Origin: Onthophagus taurus
Taxonomy: Eukaryota > Arthropoda > Insecta > Coleoptera > Scarabaeidae
Assembly (NCBI RefSeq): GCF_036711975.1
Contig: NC_091966.1
Coordinates: 37,455,501 to 37,519,500, forward strand
Reading direction: 5' to 3'
Length of the DNA stretch: 64,000 nt
Shown here one piece after another: positions 35,166 through 48,420 of the stretch. The first letter of the stretch is position 1. The number at the start of each line of letters is the position of its first letter. Both the position numbers and the translations under genes were made by a program. Under the pieces are notes generated by a model. The model searched no databases and was not told the origin of the DNA. It was given only the letters and a program-made list of their open reading frames with translations.

Positions 35166-35724
35166 GAATCAAGGCATTTGTTTATATTCAAAAGTGAGAA
35201 GAAGCAACGTTGTCTTTAAAAACATTTATCTTAAAAACTAAAAGTTACTTTCAAACATGGTTACTTTCATTAAAAAGCTGATAATTTTTTGTATAATCTC
35301 TGAAAGTTGTAGAATGATGCTTCAATAAATCAATTTATAACAATTATTTAAAGAACATAAAGGAACGTAAAGAACGGAATAATTTGATTGAGTTTTTAAA
35401 TCAATATCTCAATAGCTAAAAGATGTTTTGTAAATACAAATGATAATTTTATACCGATTAATTAAAACAATTAAAACAATAAAACATGGGAATAGATGTG
35501 TTAGGAAATAGAGTCATCATTGGTGACACAAAGCATACAAACTGAAAGCTCTAACAAGGTAAATTTAAATCCAATGGAAGAATGATGACAACACTAAGAC
35601 CTTAATGAAAATAGACAATAATACTCCTGATGATGCTATAACAAATAGCGAAACCGGTAGAGAAATAATAAAAATAAAAATCCATGTAAAGTGCGAAAAC
35701 GAATTTTATTTACAATAATACTTG
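35166..35724. other. AT-rich spacer
   Basis: No gene recognised. Confidence 0.4.
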
Positions 35725-35990
35725 ACATAACAACTATCTACTAACTATTTCGGTCAAGGCCAATTTATAGAAGTTAGTGAGGAGATGATTTTGAAGGCAA
35801 TTAAATCAATTAAGAATTGAAAAACTGTAGGACTGGAAATCGACCCCAGAACTGCAAAAAATGGCACTAACAAACTAATAAAAATGTTGCGACAACTTTT
35901 AGAGACATTTATAAAAGCAGAAACAATACCGGAAATTGGAAAGAGAGCTTGATCAATTCATAAAAAACGATACAAAGATTAGTGCCGACA
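35725..35990 (+). pseudogene. RTE-like LINE fragment (start of reverse transcriptase)
   Basis: The + strand reads EEMILKAIKSIKN then (after a stop) KTVGLEIDPRTAKNGTNKLI and LRQLLETFIKAETIPEI. This corresponds to the EEvxxAIkxlKNgKaxGxDxIpxE...lfnxil...IPexW opening of RTE-type reverse transcriptases. Short and broken. Confidence 0.55.
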
Positions 35991-36839
35991 CATTTTTAAC
36001 AGCAATGCTACTTTTTTTTACCGACAGCAAATAAGTCAAGCAGCATACTGATATAAACCAGTTAGTCAACATTGGCTTTTTAAAAATGTGATGAAATCTT
36101 AAAAGATGTTCATCGAGTACTCATCTAAGCTAAATTCTCTTCTATGTTGGTTTCCGTTGTTTATTTCAGTTTATTTAATTTTTTTCAGTTTATTTCTATA
36201 ATCACAAATAGGACGCGCTTATTCATCATTCTAATCAAGGTTGTAACATTATTGCTTAAGAGTTTATTAAGACCATCTCTTAGATAAGACTTCATTAGAC
36301 AGAGGTTCTTTCAGCACAGATCAACAATTTAAGAAATAGTACAGTTACCCTTTCAGGAATGAATATGATTTACATATGCTGCCGTTTAGAGGTAAACTAT
36401 CACAACTATCGGATTTTTACGTTTATTCATGTTTTATGGGTGAGTAATGATGTTTAGGTAGCCAATTAGTTATGTTAATTTCGAATTCGTTTTGGCTTTT
36501 AAACAGATCTACGTAAGTGCAGTTCAAGTGTAAAGTTACATCACAGTGACAATGAGATTAAGAAGGACAAACAACACTATCTCATCCATATTAAACAATA
36601 CGCTATTCTTTAACTTTTTTTTGTAAAAGTCGTTTTCTAATAGTAATAAATTTCAAGTTAAATAATGTTATAAAAACCTTTAGGGTTTTGAAAAAGATTG
36701 AGATAATCTCGAAATAGCTTGAAGTGTACCATATAACTTAAATTAAGTTTTTCCAAAAAGTATTTATTTAGAAAAATACTGTTTTATCGATTCCTCTCGT
36801 TTTAAAGTCTTCCCTTTGTTCGATTTGTTTTTAACTTTA
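35991..36839. other. AT-rich spacer
   Basis: Nothing recognised. Confidence 0.4.
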
Positions 36840-37390
36840 CCGTCGTTTTAACCTTGTCGAGTCGCCCGTGGCCTACCACTGTGGGTGGGTATCTCCGTCC
36901 AAGCCGCCATTCTTCTGGTGTCCTCAAAGAATCGCTTCGGTCCGGCGGAGCGCCCCCCGCGCTCGTCCCTCGAGACCAAACCGACGTCCACATTCTCACG
37001 GCCCCCGTGTGCTCCGGAGACCGAAGTTGCGCGACTTCCCCCCGCGCGCTCTTCAACTTCGGAGGCCTCCCGTACGTCGTGTTCGTCGTTTTCGGTTTTC
37101 GGCCCCAATGTCTTTTGCTTCTTGTTGCGCCCGTTGCTCCTTTGGATCTTGCCGCTTCTGAGTTGCTGCCTCGTTCCTTTTCGGTGGGCCGTGAGGCAGC
37201 TCTCGTCCCCGGTCTCGTGGTAGACGCGTTCTTTCTTTCTTTTACGACCAGAAACGGGTAGGTTAGGGACGCTGCGCGGGGTACAACGGCGACGACGACT
37301 ACAACGTCGGTCGTTCGTGCGAGTCCAATCGCCGCGGCCTGATGTAATTGACTTTCCGCGCCCGCGTGTGCCAACGGGGTCGACAAATTT
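36840..37390. promoter_or_regulatory. Large GC/CpG-rich islet
   Basis: About 550 bp of CpG-rich sequence, open in at least four frames on both strands (194 codons minus, 135 codons plus). Several long overlapping open frames without any recognisable domain point to base composition rather than a gene. It may be a CpG-island promoter or enhancer, or an unrecognised first exon. Confidence 0.35.
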
Positions 37391-38209
37391 ATGTATGATC
37401 GCTCAATTAAGCCTATAACGTTGCGTTCAACGATTCTTAATCGTTAGAATAATATAGTTTTTTCCAAATTATGATTAGAATCGGTTGTGTTTATCTTTAT
37501 AGAGTTTCATTAAAAAATATTGCTTACACAAAAGAAGATAATAACGCTGACGCCTTGTTAGTATCGTATCAGTGTGGGATACTGCCCGCCTAAGCTCTCT
37601 CTCTACTGACTCACTGTTCCTTTACCCACTGCTTTTTGGTGGGCGAATAAGAAAAATTGTCAGCAATACTTTTGTACAACCAAAATTACCATTTCTGAAA
37701 GATACCAATAAATAATTACTACTTTGATTGTAGGAAATTGTTGCTAAATAAAATTTGATTTGACCATAATTGATTTATTCAAATTAAAATTGTTTACTTT
37801 ATCTAAAAGTATTTTGTTAAATCATCAAATATATGCATAATTAAAGGTGTCACCATTAAAAATAAATTATTTAAGCTGGGTTCAAAATGTTTTAAGTACT
37901 TAATACTCTTCTTTAGGCACGATTAACAAAACGATATAAGTTTAAAATAAAAAAATAATTCATTGTTCACATAATTATACTTTTACTAACAAAGTTATGT
38001 TATTGACTTGTGTGTTATGTATATGAGCTGCAATTCTTAACAAACTAAATTATGCTTATTATGGACTAATAGGTCACCGATTTTCGAATCAGATGGAAAA
38101 GAATAATAAAGGTAGTATTTGTGGGAAGATACAAAAAGTAATGAACTATAATTAGTTTCTTGTTTAAAATGTGGGTAAATGATGTTATTCAGAAAGGAAG
38201 TATGAGCAT
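37391..38209. other. AT-rich spacer
   Basis: No gene recognised. Confidence 0.4.
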
Positions 38210-40095
38210 TTTTTCGAAAATTACCTCAATCATAACTCAATAAATAACGCGATGGAGAAATACTTTTTATACATAAAACTTTAGTAATGCACCATAAAGA
38301 CTAGATCTATAAAAAGATTGAACCCAATTATAACCGTTTTTTATTTAGTAGCTTTAAATCAACTAAACATCAACATTGCTGATTTTCGAAAATTTACTCA
38401 ATCATAACTCATAAACTAAAAGCGATGGGGAAATATTTTTATACACAAAACCTTAGTAATGGGCCATAAAGACTAAATCCATAACAAGATTGAACCCAAT
38501 TACTACCATTTTTTATTTATAAGCTCTAAACCGATTAAACATTAAAATTGTTGATTTTCGAAAATTAACTCAATTATAACTCAAAAACTAAAAGCGATGG
38601 GGAAATAGTTTTTATACATAAAACCTTAGTAATGGGCGATAAAGAGTAGATCCATAACAAGATTGAACCCAATTAATATCATTTTTTATTTATAAGCTCT
38701 AAATCGATTAAACATCAAAATTGTTGATTTTTGAAAATTAACTCAATTATAACTCAAAAACTAAAAGCGACGGGGAAATACTTTTTATACATAAAACCTT
38801 AGTAATGGGCGATAAAGACTAGATCCATAACAAGATTGAACCCAATTAATACCATTCTTTATTTATAAGCTCTAAATCGATTAAACATCAAAATTGTTGA
38901 TTTTTGAAAATTAACTCAATCATAACTCAAAAACTAAAAGCGATGGGGAAATACTTTTTATACATAAAACCTTAGTAATAGGCCATAAAGATTAAATCGA
39001 TAACAAGATTGAACCCAATTATTACCATTTTTTATTTATAAGCTCTAAACCGATTAAACATTAAAATAATTGATTTTCGAAAATTAACTCAATTATAACT
39101 CAAAAACTAAAAGCAATGGGGAAATACTTTTTATACATAAAACCTTAGTAATGGGCCATAAAGACTAAAACCATAACAAGATTAAACTTAATTATTACCA
39201 TTTTTTATTTATAAGCTCTAAATCGATTAAACATCAAAATTGTTGATTTTTGAAAATTGACTCAATCATAACTCAAAAACTAAAAGCGATGGGGAAATAC
39301 TTTTTATACATAAAACCTTAGTAATGGGCCATAAAGACTAAATCCATAACAAGATTGAACTTAATTATTACCATTTTTTATTTATAAGCTCTAAATCGAT
39401 TAAACATCTAAATTGTTGATTTTCGAAAATTAACTCAATCATAACTCATAAACTAAAAGCGATGGGGAAATAGTTTTTATACATAAAACCTTAGTAATGG
39501 GCGATAAAGACTAGATCCATAACAAGATTGAACCCAATTAATACCATTTTTTATTTATAAGCTCTAAACTGATTAAACATTAAAATTGTTGATTTTCGAA
39601 AATTAACTGAATTATAACTCAAAAACTAAAAGCGATGGGGAAATAGTTTTTATACATAAAACCTTAGTAATGGGCGATAAAGACTAGATCCATAACAAGA
39701 TTGAACCCAATTAATACCATCTTTTATTTATAAGCTCTAAATCGATTAAACATCAAAATTGTTGATTTTTGAAAATTAACTCAATCATAACTCAAAAACT
39801 AAAAGCGATGGGGAAATACTTTTTATACATAAAACCTTAGTAATAGGCCATAAAGATTAAATCGATAACAAGATTGAACCCAATTATTACCATTTTTTAT
39901 TTATAAGCTCTAAACCGATTAAACATTAAAATAGTTGATTTTCGAAAATTAACTCAATTATAACTCAAAAACTAAAAGCAATGGGGAAATACTTTTTATA
40001 CATAAAACCTTTGTAATGGGCCACAAAGACTAGGTCCATAACAAGATTGAACTTAATTATTACCATTTTTTATTTATAAGCTCTAAATCAGTTAC
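38210..40095. repeat. Satellite array F, ~173-bp unit with five-unit higher-order repeat
   Basis: GGGGAAATACTTTTTATACA recurs every ~173 bp (near 38425, 38600, 38774, 38945, 39118, 39290, 39463, 39637, 39810, 39985). Diagnostic variants recur at five-unit spacing: AATAGGCCATAAAGATTAAA at about 38977 and 39841 (864 bp), and AAGCAATGGGGAAATAC at about 39112 and 39978 (866 bp). This is a true higher-order repeat of ~865 bp. Confidence 0.94.
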
Positions 40096-41469
40096 TGAAG
40101 GTTACTTTAAACCCTTCGGTCGATCTTGGCAAGACATTTATATAAAAAGTCGATCTTGATCAAAAATTAGTGGACACCACTGCTATAAAACAAGTATCAC
40201 TATGTGAGCTTTTTTATGACTTACACAATGCATAAAAAGAGAATTTTCTGTAACTACTTTGATTTAATTGTTTTCTGTTTAGGTTGGGTGTCCTTCTACT
40301 ACTCGGAACTATCTTAATATCTTCAAGATATTAAGGTGTTATAGGTTTCAATTATAGTGTTGTGGTTGTAAGCAACTCGGCTACTATTTTATACTTGGAC
40401 TGAGAAAGCTCTTGTATGAGCACAAAGATAAGGAATTATGCTTTTCCTTGCAAACTTGAATTCAGGATAGTAAAATATCGAATACGCCACTGTTAATAGT
40501 CATAACTCGATCACTTAATCCATCACGTAGATCAAAATTAAGATATAACAGAAACATTTGCACCTCAGAATTTGATTCAAATTATCTATTTAACATTTTC
40601 CCGCGTGAAAGCCATCTCACCGCTGTATGAAGTAACAACTGGATATTTTATTATTGTTATTTCTGCTCTATGTACTTACTATCTGAAAATTAGATTTTCT
40701 TCGTAATAATTAAGTACGAAATAAGTGAATACACGAATATTTGATAATTAAAATTAATAAAGTAATTTTATTCTTAATAAAACCTAAATCTATGAAATTC
40801 TAGGGAATTTTCATGAGACATTTAGGTATTTCCAAGCCTGCGCATCTGGCATTTCTGGTCCTTATACGAAGGCTGTGAAGAGTTTCCTGAGGGTTTTTGC
40901 TGCCCAGTAGCGGAAATTTTGTTTATTTACAGTACTTGAAAATACTTGGACCTTTTAGACAACTATCATTTTGTAGATTTTTGTGTGAGATTCTTCTTAC
41001 GCTTCTATCAGAGAATCCCAAGATAGCTGTATGTTTAAGTATTGTATATACGCGGCACATTTTTCGTCGTTGTTACGGTCTTAGGTTAGATACTCAAACT
41101 TTAGTAGTTTTTGACACAAATATGGGATGTTCTTTGTAGGGTCTTGCGCGTTTTGAACGTAGCGTTAAAGTTTGCTGGCTTAAAAGTCTGGGTCTAACAG
41201 ATGACAACACAAGTTAGAAAATTGAAAAATACTTGTACAGGGAAAAAAATTGTAGTGACTCAAAACCATAGAATCTGTTAATTGACATGTAACTCAAATT
41301 AACTATTCCAGATTTATGGTAAGTATGGCAGAAATTTACAGAAACTATATTAATCTTTATGTAATAAAAAAATATAAAAATTTACTCATAATAATTTAAT
41401 AACATAACAAACTCCTTCAAAACTAATAAGTTTATATATGGTAAAACGAATCTTCTTATATTCTTCTTC
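40096..41469. other. Spacer of low complexity
   Basis: AT-rich. An 80-codon frame at 40897-41139 has no motif. No gene called. Confidence 0.4.
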
Positions 41470-41900
41470 GAAGTTGGTTCTTCTTCTTAAGAGAGTTCTT
41501 TGTCGTTTGGTTGTTCGGCTCCTCGTTATTCCCTTGGTTCCTCTCCTTTGCGTCTCGCCTTGGAGCCGTCTTGTTTTATTTTCCGGTTGGTTTTTTGTCG
41601 GTTCGCCGTCGGTGTCGCGGTCAGCTTTGGGCCCTTTAATTATCTGGAGGATAGGTGGCGGCGTAGGCCGAGTCGGGACGAATTTTAATGCTGGCTGCGC
41701 GGTAAAAAGGTGCCAATAACCATTATGATAAAGCCCCGTTGCTGAACGAGGCCCTACTTTATGGCGCACCGCGCGCGCAAAGGTAATTTCCTTTTTAGTG
41801 GCCGCAATTTACGAAACGAGATGTGCGCCGCCGCCGTCTGCGCTACGTCACAAGAAGAAGACCGGGGGCCTTCGGACCCAACCCTTTCGAGCTTCTCTCC
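41470..41900. promoter_or_regulatory. GC-rich islet with Hox/Caudal-type motifs
   Basis: CpG-rich sequence containing CTACTTTATGGCGC, ACCATTATGATAAAG and GGTAATTTCC, motifs typical of Abd-B/Caudal and Antp-class homeodomain sites. Frames are open on both strands with no domain. Candidate enhancer (inference). Confidence 0.3.
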
Positions 41901-42329
41901 TTAACCGTAATTACATTGAAGATAAACCAACTATATAGGTGGGTATAAACGTGGAGGTAAAAAGATTTTTTTATATTCCAGAATGTTAATTACTAAAAGG
42001 ATCAAATCTATTTGTATTTTTTAAATAAACACACATATTCTCGGCGCGACCTCTTTTATTAATCTCAGCTATTAAACGATCATGTGAGATGTTGTTCAAA
42101 CTAATTAAGAGAACCATTAACCGTCTCTGTAATTTTTAAGTATGTATTTATCGTTAGGTATTTGCTTCGGCATCTTTATTAGGTTTTTTTTATCTTTCAC
42201 TCATTATTACTGGGCTCTTAAAAGTCAAGTCAATAAATCCGTAAAATAAATAGAAATTAAATAAACGAAATAATAGCGAAGAGCAAAACGTGCTGACGAT
42301 AACACGTTGTTAGAAGAGCACGCGCTCCA
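41901..42329. other. AT-rich spacer
   Basis: Nothing recognised. Confidence 0.4.
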
Positions 42330-42560
42330 ATTACAATAATAACCGTAAATATTCGGAGCGCACCGGGTTAAATCTAGATAAATGACGGTCGGATCCCGTC
42401 CGGTTTTTGGTTATCTCTCTTTTTGATCTCCGGGGCTCAGACCAAAGGTTTCGCCGCCGACTCTCACAGGCCGCGTGTCTCTCGGTCACGCGTACCCGGC
42501 GACGACCATAATCCACAAACTCGACGGCTTTTCAACGTTGTCGTCGTTGTATATTCGATG
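42330..42560. promoter_or_regulatory. Short GC-rich islet
   Basis: CpG-rich (TCACGCGTACCCGGCGACGA near 42486), no ORF with a known motif. Function unknown. Confidence 0.25.
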
Positions 42561-42737
42561 ACGCAGAATCACGCGACTCTCAAATGCATCCGTGTTATGT
42601 TTGTCAAAGTTTTTTTATATGGAATAGGATTATAATGTTAATAACATTAATTACTGGAAAAATTTATCTATCAACGTTGAAAATAACATAAACATCAATG
42701 ATTTTTATAATATAAGATGAATAATAGTAATAACTAG

Positions 42738-44439
42738 CAGTGGGACGGATATCCGGCAACTATCCGGTATCCGACCTATCTGGCCATTTTTTAAAACCCG
42801 GCCGGATACCGGATAGTTACCAAATATCCGGCTTTGGTCGGATATTGAATACCTATTACTGGTTATTACTCCACCATTCACAGGAATGAGTAGCTGCTTT
42901 AGGTGTTGGACACTGCAGATAATAATCAAGTTAGGACTTTTTTCATTGAATACAACTTTATAACCGGCGAGACCATAGCAACAAACCCTCCAGCAACAAA
43001 CTTTTTCCTTTATATTTCCACCTACTTCTAGGGCCCATATCTTCGTTATCTAGAAAGATAGCGAAAAACTAAGCACACGGTTGGAAAGCTTGGTCTTTTC
43101 TCTATCTTAAACCGAGTTCGAGAACTTTCGTCCGCCGATATGTTGATAATAAGAGCAAGAAAAAATAAGAAACGTCCCGCTGCATTCAATTTACCTCAAA
43201 ATTACCAAATTTCACGGCCTTGTGCAGTCGTTTCCAGACGGAAATTCAATAAATGGTTTACATATTCGGAAAGAGCGGACCTTGGACTATCTTATTTCGA
43301 GTTTTCGTCCGTCAATATCTGTCGGCGTCTGTCAAAAAACGCTCCTGAAAAAGAGCCTACAGTTGGCAACAAACTTTACCTTTGTATTTCCATCTACTTT
43401 TCGGACGGATATCTTTGTTACTTATAACGCTAGTGAAAAACTAAGCACACGGTTGGAAAGCTTGGTCTTTTCTCTATCCTAAACCGAGTTTTCGTCCGTT
43501 ATATCAGGGTTGTCATTAGCAACCTCATTGTAACAATACCAATACGATATCCAAAATCTCTTGTTGCAGTTTCGTCTACTTTTCTTCTCTTCGCTTGTAA
43601 TTCATCATCACATTCATTACTAACAGAACTGTCGCTGTTATCACTTTCGATTAATTAAAGTATCCTCTTTTTAATGCAACAAGCCGTTTTGAAAAATCAC
43701 TTTCAGTTCTTGAGAAATAAATTTTTGAAATAATCGACAATTTTTTCGAATTTTGCAATTTTCGCCGATTAAATTTTAATAATTCGTATAAATTCGATTT
43801 TTTGGAATATGAGTATGAAATTTTCCCAAGATGTTAATAAAAGTGTCCTCTTTCCAATGAACCAACCCGTTTTGAAAAATCACTTTTAGTTTTTCAGAAA
43901 ACAATATTTGAGGTTTTGATAAAATTTTCGATGTTGCAATTTTCATCGATAATATCAAAATTCGCTATAAAATTAATTTCTTGAAGGATCCTTGTGGAAA
44001 TATCACAAATAAAATTATTAATTATGGTATCCTCTTTTTAATGCAACAAACCGTTTTGACAAATCACATTTAGTTCTTAAGAAATAAATTTTTGAAATGA
44101 TCGACAATTTTTTTCAAATTTTGCAATTTTCACCGATTAAGTTTTAAAAAACTTGGAATATGAGTTTGAAAATTTTCCAAAGTGTCAATAAGGGACACTC
44201 TTATTGACACTTTGGGAAACAAATGAACCAACACGTTTTGAAAAATAACTTTTAGTTTTTGAGAAAACAATATTTGAAGTTTTGATAAAATTTTTAATGT
44301 TGCAATGTAGGGTATCACTTTCAGAAATGCACCAGAAATTATAACCATCATGGCCGCATAGATATACCGGATAACCGGATATCCGGCCGAATATTCTTTA
44401 TCCGGCTTTTCGCAAAATCACTATCCGTTCCATCACCAG
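42738..44439. mobile_element. hAT-like non-autonomous element with CCGGATATCCGG-rich ends
   Basis: The left end begins CAGTGGGACGGATATCCGG. The right end, inverted, reads CTGGTGATGGAACGGATA with more CCGGATATCCGG nearby. CAGTG-type termini with palindromic subterminal repeats suggest hAT, but I find no convincing 8-bp target duplication. The interior holds no transposase; it contains two copies of a segment (AACTAAGCACACGGTTGGAA near 43067 and 43439) and a tandem array. Confidence 0.5.
43670..44340. repeat. Tandem repeat G, ~180-bp unit, four copies, inside the hAT-like element
   Basis: CCGTTTTGAAAAATCACTTT recurs near 43685, 43868, 44050 and 44232 with shared GTTTTGATAAAATTTT or ATTTTGCAATTTTC blocks. 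A short inverted GACACT..AGTGTC structure lies near 44182-44212. Confidence 0.75.
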
Positions 44440-45404
44440 TAATTAACATTTGTTTCTCCAATGGAACTAAAAGTGAAATAATATTATCTGTTTCTTGCGA
44501 AACATATTTTCCGAATTATCTACACTTCTACCAATTGCAGAAACTACAACTTCACAGCTGAGCTAAAGGTTCTTTAGGAGAAACTGATATACACAAAATT
44601 AAAGAGGAGGTGTTCTCTCAGAGAAAGAGTAAGAAAACAGGAAACCATAGGAAACAAAGCCTCAAATCAGGCAGTACCATTTCTTCATCATTCTATCTTT
44701 ATACAATATGATGCTGGAATTAGCAATCTCCACAAATTCTGTGATTCGATCATCTAAACAAAAGCTTCACAATGTTCATCATGCCGTTAATGTTACCAAA
44801 AGATGGAGTGTGATCGAGACGAGCACATATAAACAGAATTTATAAAACCTGAGGGCCGTGAATAATGTAGGGTGACTAGTATCATATCTCATGCTACTAG
44901 TCTCACTTCAGATAAGCGGTGACTACTACACTGCTTAAGACGCAAATGATCTTGGGTACTAAGGTACTACATATATTATATTGCCCGTCACAGAAAAAAC
45001 GTCACGGCAAACTTAGAATGGACTCCAGATACAGTACAGGAGTTTATGACGTTCTAGATAACGATGGAGGTTGCCACTATTTAGCCCCAAATCTGTCAGG
45101 GATGAGCATAGTCAGTGAAAATATCACACAGGTCGGCAACTGTCATTCATTCTTGTCAAAATATATTTCGACTTGGGAAATTGGGGCAGATCATCATGAA
45201 ACGCAATATAGCTGCGATGTGAATTTTGACTTTGTTGTATAATTTCAAGTATATCAGCGATAGCATAGTCCCTATTGAGAATGCGCTTGTTTGTACCCGG
45301 TTCTGAACCTGGATCTGCTCTGGGATTATTTCTAACTATTGTGCATTCCTATTACACATCTTAACAATTCAACCAAACCCAACCTAACCCTTTATTATTT
45401 TTTT
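44440..45404. other. Unassigned sequence
   Basis: A 107-codon + frame at 44919-45242 has no motif I can recognise. It could be decayed transposon DNA. Confidence 0.35.
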
Positions 45405-46790
45405 TTTGGCGCAGAGGTGGAAAAAAATGCTTACGATTGGTGCCTCTGATGTTAACAATGCGAAAAAAACTTCTGTACTTCAGCCGGGAGTGTGGACCTA
45501 TTCTAGCCCCTGAACTGTCCACTAAAAAAACTCTCTCTTTTCCATTCCCCCAACTGCCCAACCCAACCCAACTAGTCATTTTTTCAGGGGTACTTCCTCT
45601 TGTGCTCTACTGGACAGCGACTTTTCATCTTTACTTCACACCCTTCATGTTATCAATGATTATCATCACTGGTGATGATAACTTATCATCACCAGTGATA
45701 CGCTTCCACATCCCTCTCGGATCCTCGTGTTTGTCTCGCAACAACATACTTAGGGGATATACAAAAACAGAAAAAGAAACCAACCGTTACATTTTTAATC
45801 ATTCTCAAAAATTTATATCTTACCCGAGAAGTGATGGTTTGGCACCCCCACTTCTCCGCTTCTTCCGTTAACCTCAACGTAGACTTTGATGCCCATACAT
45901 CTAGCATCTCCTCTTCTCCTTATCACTAACATGAGAGGGTTCCAGACAAAGGCTGCATCCGTCGGATTTCGTTTTGGCGCCCCCCTCTTTTATCTCCATC
46001 TTCTACTCTAAACATTGAACCTTCTACCCACTCCTCCTTTATGGTGCTTCTCCCATAATGTTTTTCCGCCTCTCCAGTTTCTTCTCGTATCGTTCCTGCT
46101 TCCTCATAATTTCTGTAAGCATTTTTTTGACAGCGATCAATTTGGTCTCTTTATCCTAATTGTAATATTTATATTAAACTCTTCTCTCCTCTCTGAATTT
46201 CTCGCAGACGAAGATTGTGTGCTCTGCGGTATCCTCCAGATCACAGAACCAACACCTGTCCGAGTCTCGCTTCTTGATTCTGTGCAGGTATGTTTTGAAA
46301 ACACCATGTCCAGTTAGAAATTGGGTCAGGTAATAATCGACCTCTCCCAGCCTCTCAGTCTCCACTCTTCTACATTTGGACTTAGTGTTTTCGTCCATAC
46401 CTTTTCCTTATCCCATCTTGTCTGCCACTCCTCCATTAGTTTCTTCCTACCTTCGGCCTTATATTCTTTCCCATTTGCGTTGATCTTTGATCTTTCTTCT
46501 ATTAAGAAATCCATGTCCAATGTCCACGCTGCTAACCTTCATATCCTCAATCCTTATTTCCTTCAGGTGCCTTCGTCCCTGAAGTAGAACCGTTTCCGTT
46601 TTGTGGACTGCCACTTTCAAGCCCATTTCTCTCAGTTCCATCATCACCCTACCCACAGCGTACGTCGTTTTGTCTTCCAACTCTCTAAGATTTTTACCTT
46701 TTATCACTACCGCAAAATCATCAGCGCTCTCTAACTCTGTTCTTAATATCTTTTTCGTAAAACAAATTGTTTCAGCGCTATAGCTCTTGA
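45405..46790 (-). pseudogene. R1-like LINE, ORF2 C-terminal half and 3' end, frameshifted
   Basis: Minus strand, from high to low coordinates: SADDFAVVIKGKNLRELEDK (about 46680-46735, the RT palm with the aromatic residue before ADD replaced by Ser), VGRVMMELREMGLKVAVHKT (about 46590-46650), WQTRWDKEKVWTKTLSPN (46370-46430), GEVDYYLTQFLTGHGVFKTY and the zinc-knuckle CWFCDLEDTAEHTIFVCE (46190-46330). This pattern is characteristic of R1-clade LINEs. It ends in an A-rich tail near 45400. Several frameshifts; inactive. Confidence 0.75.
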
Positions 46791-47369
46791 TGATAACTAT
46801 GGTGGCTTGCAGTTCTGCTAGGAAAGTTTTCCAGGAAAGCTTTCTGATCTCCTCTCCTTGGAATTAATCGGGCATTGATCCTAATCTACTTCCTCAACAG
46901 TATTATTATGAAAGCCATTGTGAGTCAACTTTAGGAGGAAGAGCATTCATGACTTTACCGTTTAGGACAGATTTTCATTTTACGAGGTAAATTTCATAGG
47001 CTGTAAGTGTTCATATCTTGAGTTCAGTTTTTTTTTAATTAGTAATGTGAAATTGATAACAGAAAAGCACCTATTCATTTTGTAACACTTTTTTTCTTCA
47101 GATTGAATAATCTAGAACAACCTCGAATAATCTAGAACAACGATCAAAATTTAAAAAATATATAATTGGGGGCTAAGTTCACTCACACAACTGTTTCGAG
47201 ATTAAATCGAGACGCAACGCGTAATAACACTCTCTCCATCATTCCACGTTGTCTCACTTTGGAATAGCTATATTGAAATTTGTGGAACGTTTCATAATCG
47301 ATTATTATATCTATTAATTCATAATGAATAAAAACATTCCACAGGTGTTTTAACGGTAAAGAAATAGTG
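46791..47369. other. Spacer
   Basis: Nothing recognised beyond possible further LINE decay next to 46790. Confidence 0.35.
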
Positions 47370-48420
47370 CCCGAAAGGGAAATGAATGACGAAGCGGCCA
47401 TCTGTCCTTGCGTGTGTCCTACACTTGTAGGCCACGAGGGAATCTCCGCACCTGTTCACGAAGCCGCCTGGTTTCGTGATTGTTAGCAGGTCTCGTTGTC
47501 GTTTCCGGTCGCGGTTAATTGAGTAACATCGATGCAACAGGTTGCGCATCCGAACTCGACCTTCGGTTTTACGCACGAGTTCGGTTGTTACCTTGTTCTT
47601 TTTTTTTTTTTAATTTGCGCGCATGTCGACGTTCTTCCGTCGACTACGTAGTTACCACGTGCACCCGTCACCGTTCGGCACGTGTCATGGCCGATAAAAC
47701 GTCAATTATTCAATAGGGAAATGGTATGGAACAAACACATTAATTAAAAACAGTTCTAGGTATTGGGAATTAATTAAATAATTCGTTATAAATGATTAGA
47801 TTTATAAATGGTTATTAATTAGATGTGTCTTCAATATATATGTTTTATTATAAATTTAAAAAATAAATAAATAAAGAAATAAAAGTAACACATAAATAAT
47901 AAAAAAGAGAGAAGATGAGAAGCATCTTAATTGAATCTTCTATAAGACGCAATTGAAAGTCAACGTGCATCTAGATGGTGAGGCAGCATAGCGTTTAAGG
48001 TTAATCGCTCGTGCCGCGGCGCTCATTATTTATAGTTTGACACGTGCCGCGGCCAACAGACGCAGAGCCTTCGGCCTTCGGCTCGTCTGTCGGTGATGAT
48101 GAGAGAACGCGCTTGCGAAATATTCCGCGAGTCCCTTGTTTATTTTCCCCTCTTCTCAAGTCTCACTCGAACCTCCGCCAGTCGACCTCCTTCGTCCCCC
48201 CTTCGTCGCCCCCGCGTCACCTCCTATAACAATGCGTTCTTATTATCGCAGTGGTTGCCACGTGACTCTCGCGCAATCGACTCGGCCTTTGAATTTTGTC
48301 TCTCCGGCTTTCCGGCCGAACCACACCACGACCACGGTGGTACACTTTCTTCCAAACCTCATAACTCACAGCCCACCTCGATATCGGCGCTTCAGGACGC
48401 ACGCTGAATAAAACTCAAGA
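47370..48420. promoter_or_regulatory. Two GC-rich islets with a cluster of four CACGTG E-boxes
   Basis: Islets at 47370-47700 and 48000-48420. CACGTG occurs at 47656, 47679, 48041 and 48260, four copies in 610 bp. CGTGCCGCGGC is repeated at about 48010 and 48043. Class-B E-boxes are bound by bHLH factors, including Hairy-family repressors. Open frames here show no domain. Confidence 0.4.

Noticed and set aside
34891..35241. 116-codon frame and similar short frames in 33.9-35.2 kb
   Set aside because: They repeat with the 171-bp satellite unit in both strands and have no independent motif.
36802..37386. 194-codon open frame on the minus strand in a GC-rich islet
   Set aside because: Overlapped by long open frames in other phases on both strands, low-complexity Arg/Thr/Gly composition and no domain. 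GC content explains the lack of stops.
44919..45242. 107-codon + strand frame
   Set aside because: No recognised motif and flanked by transposon remains. Not enough support for a gene.
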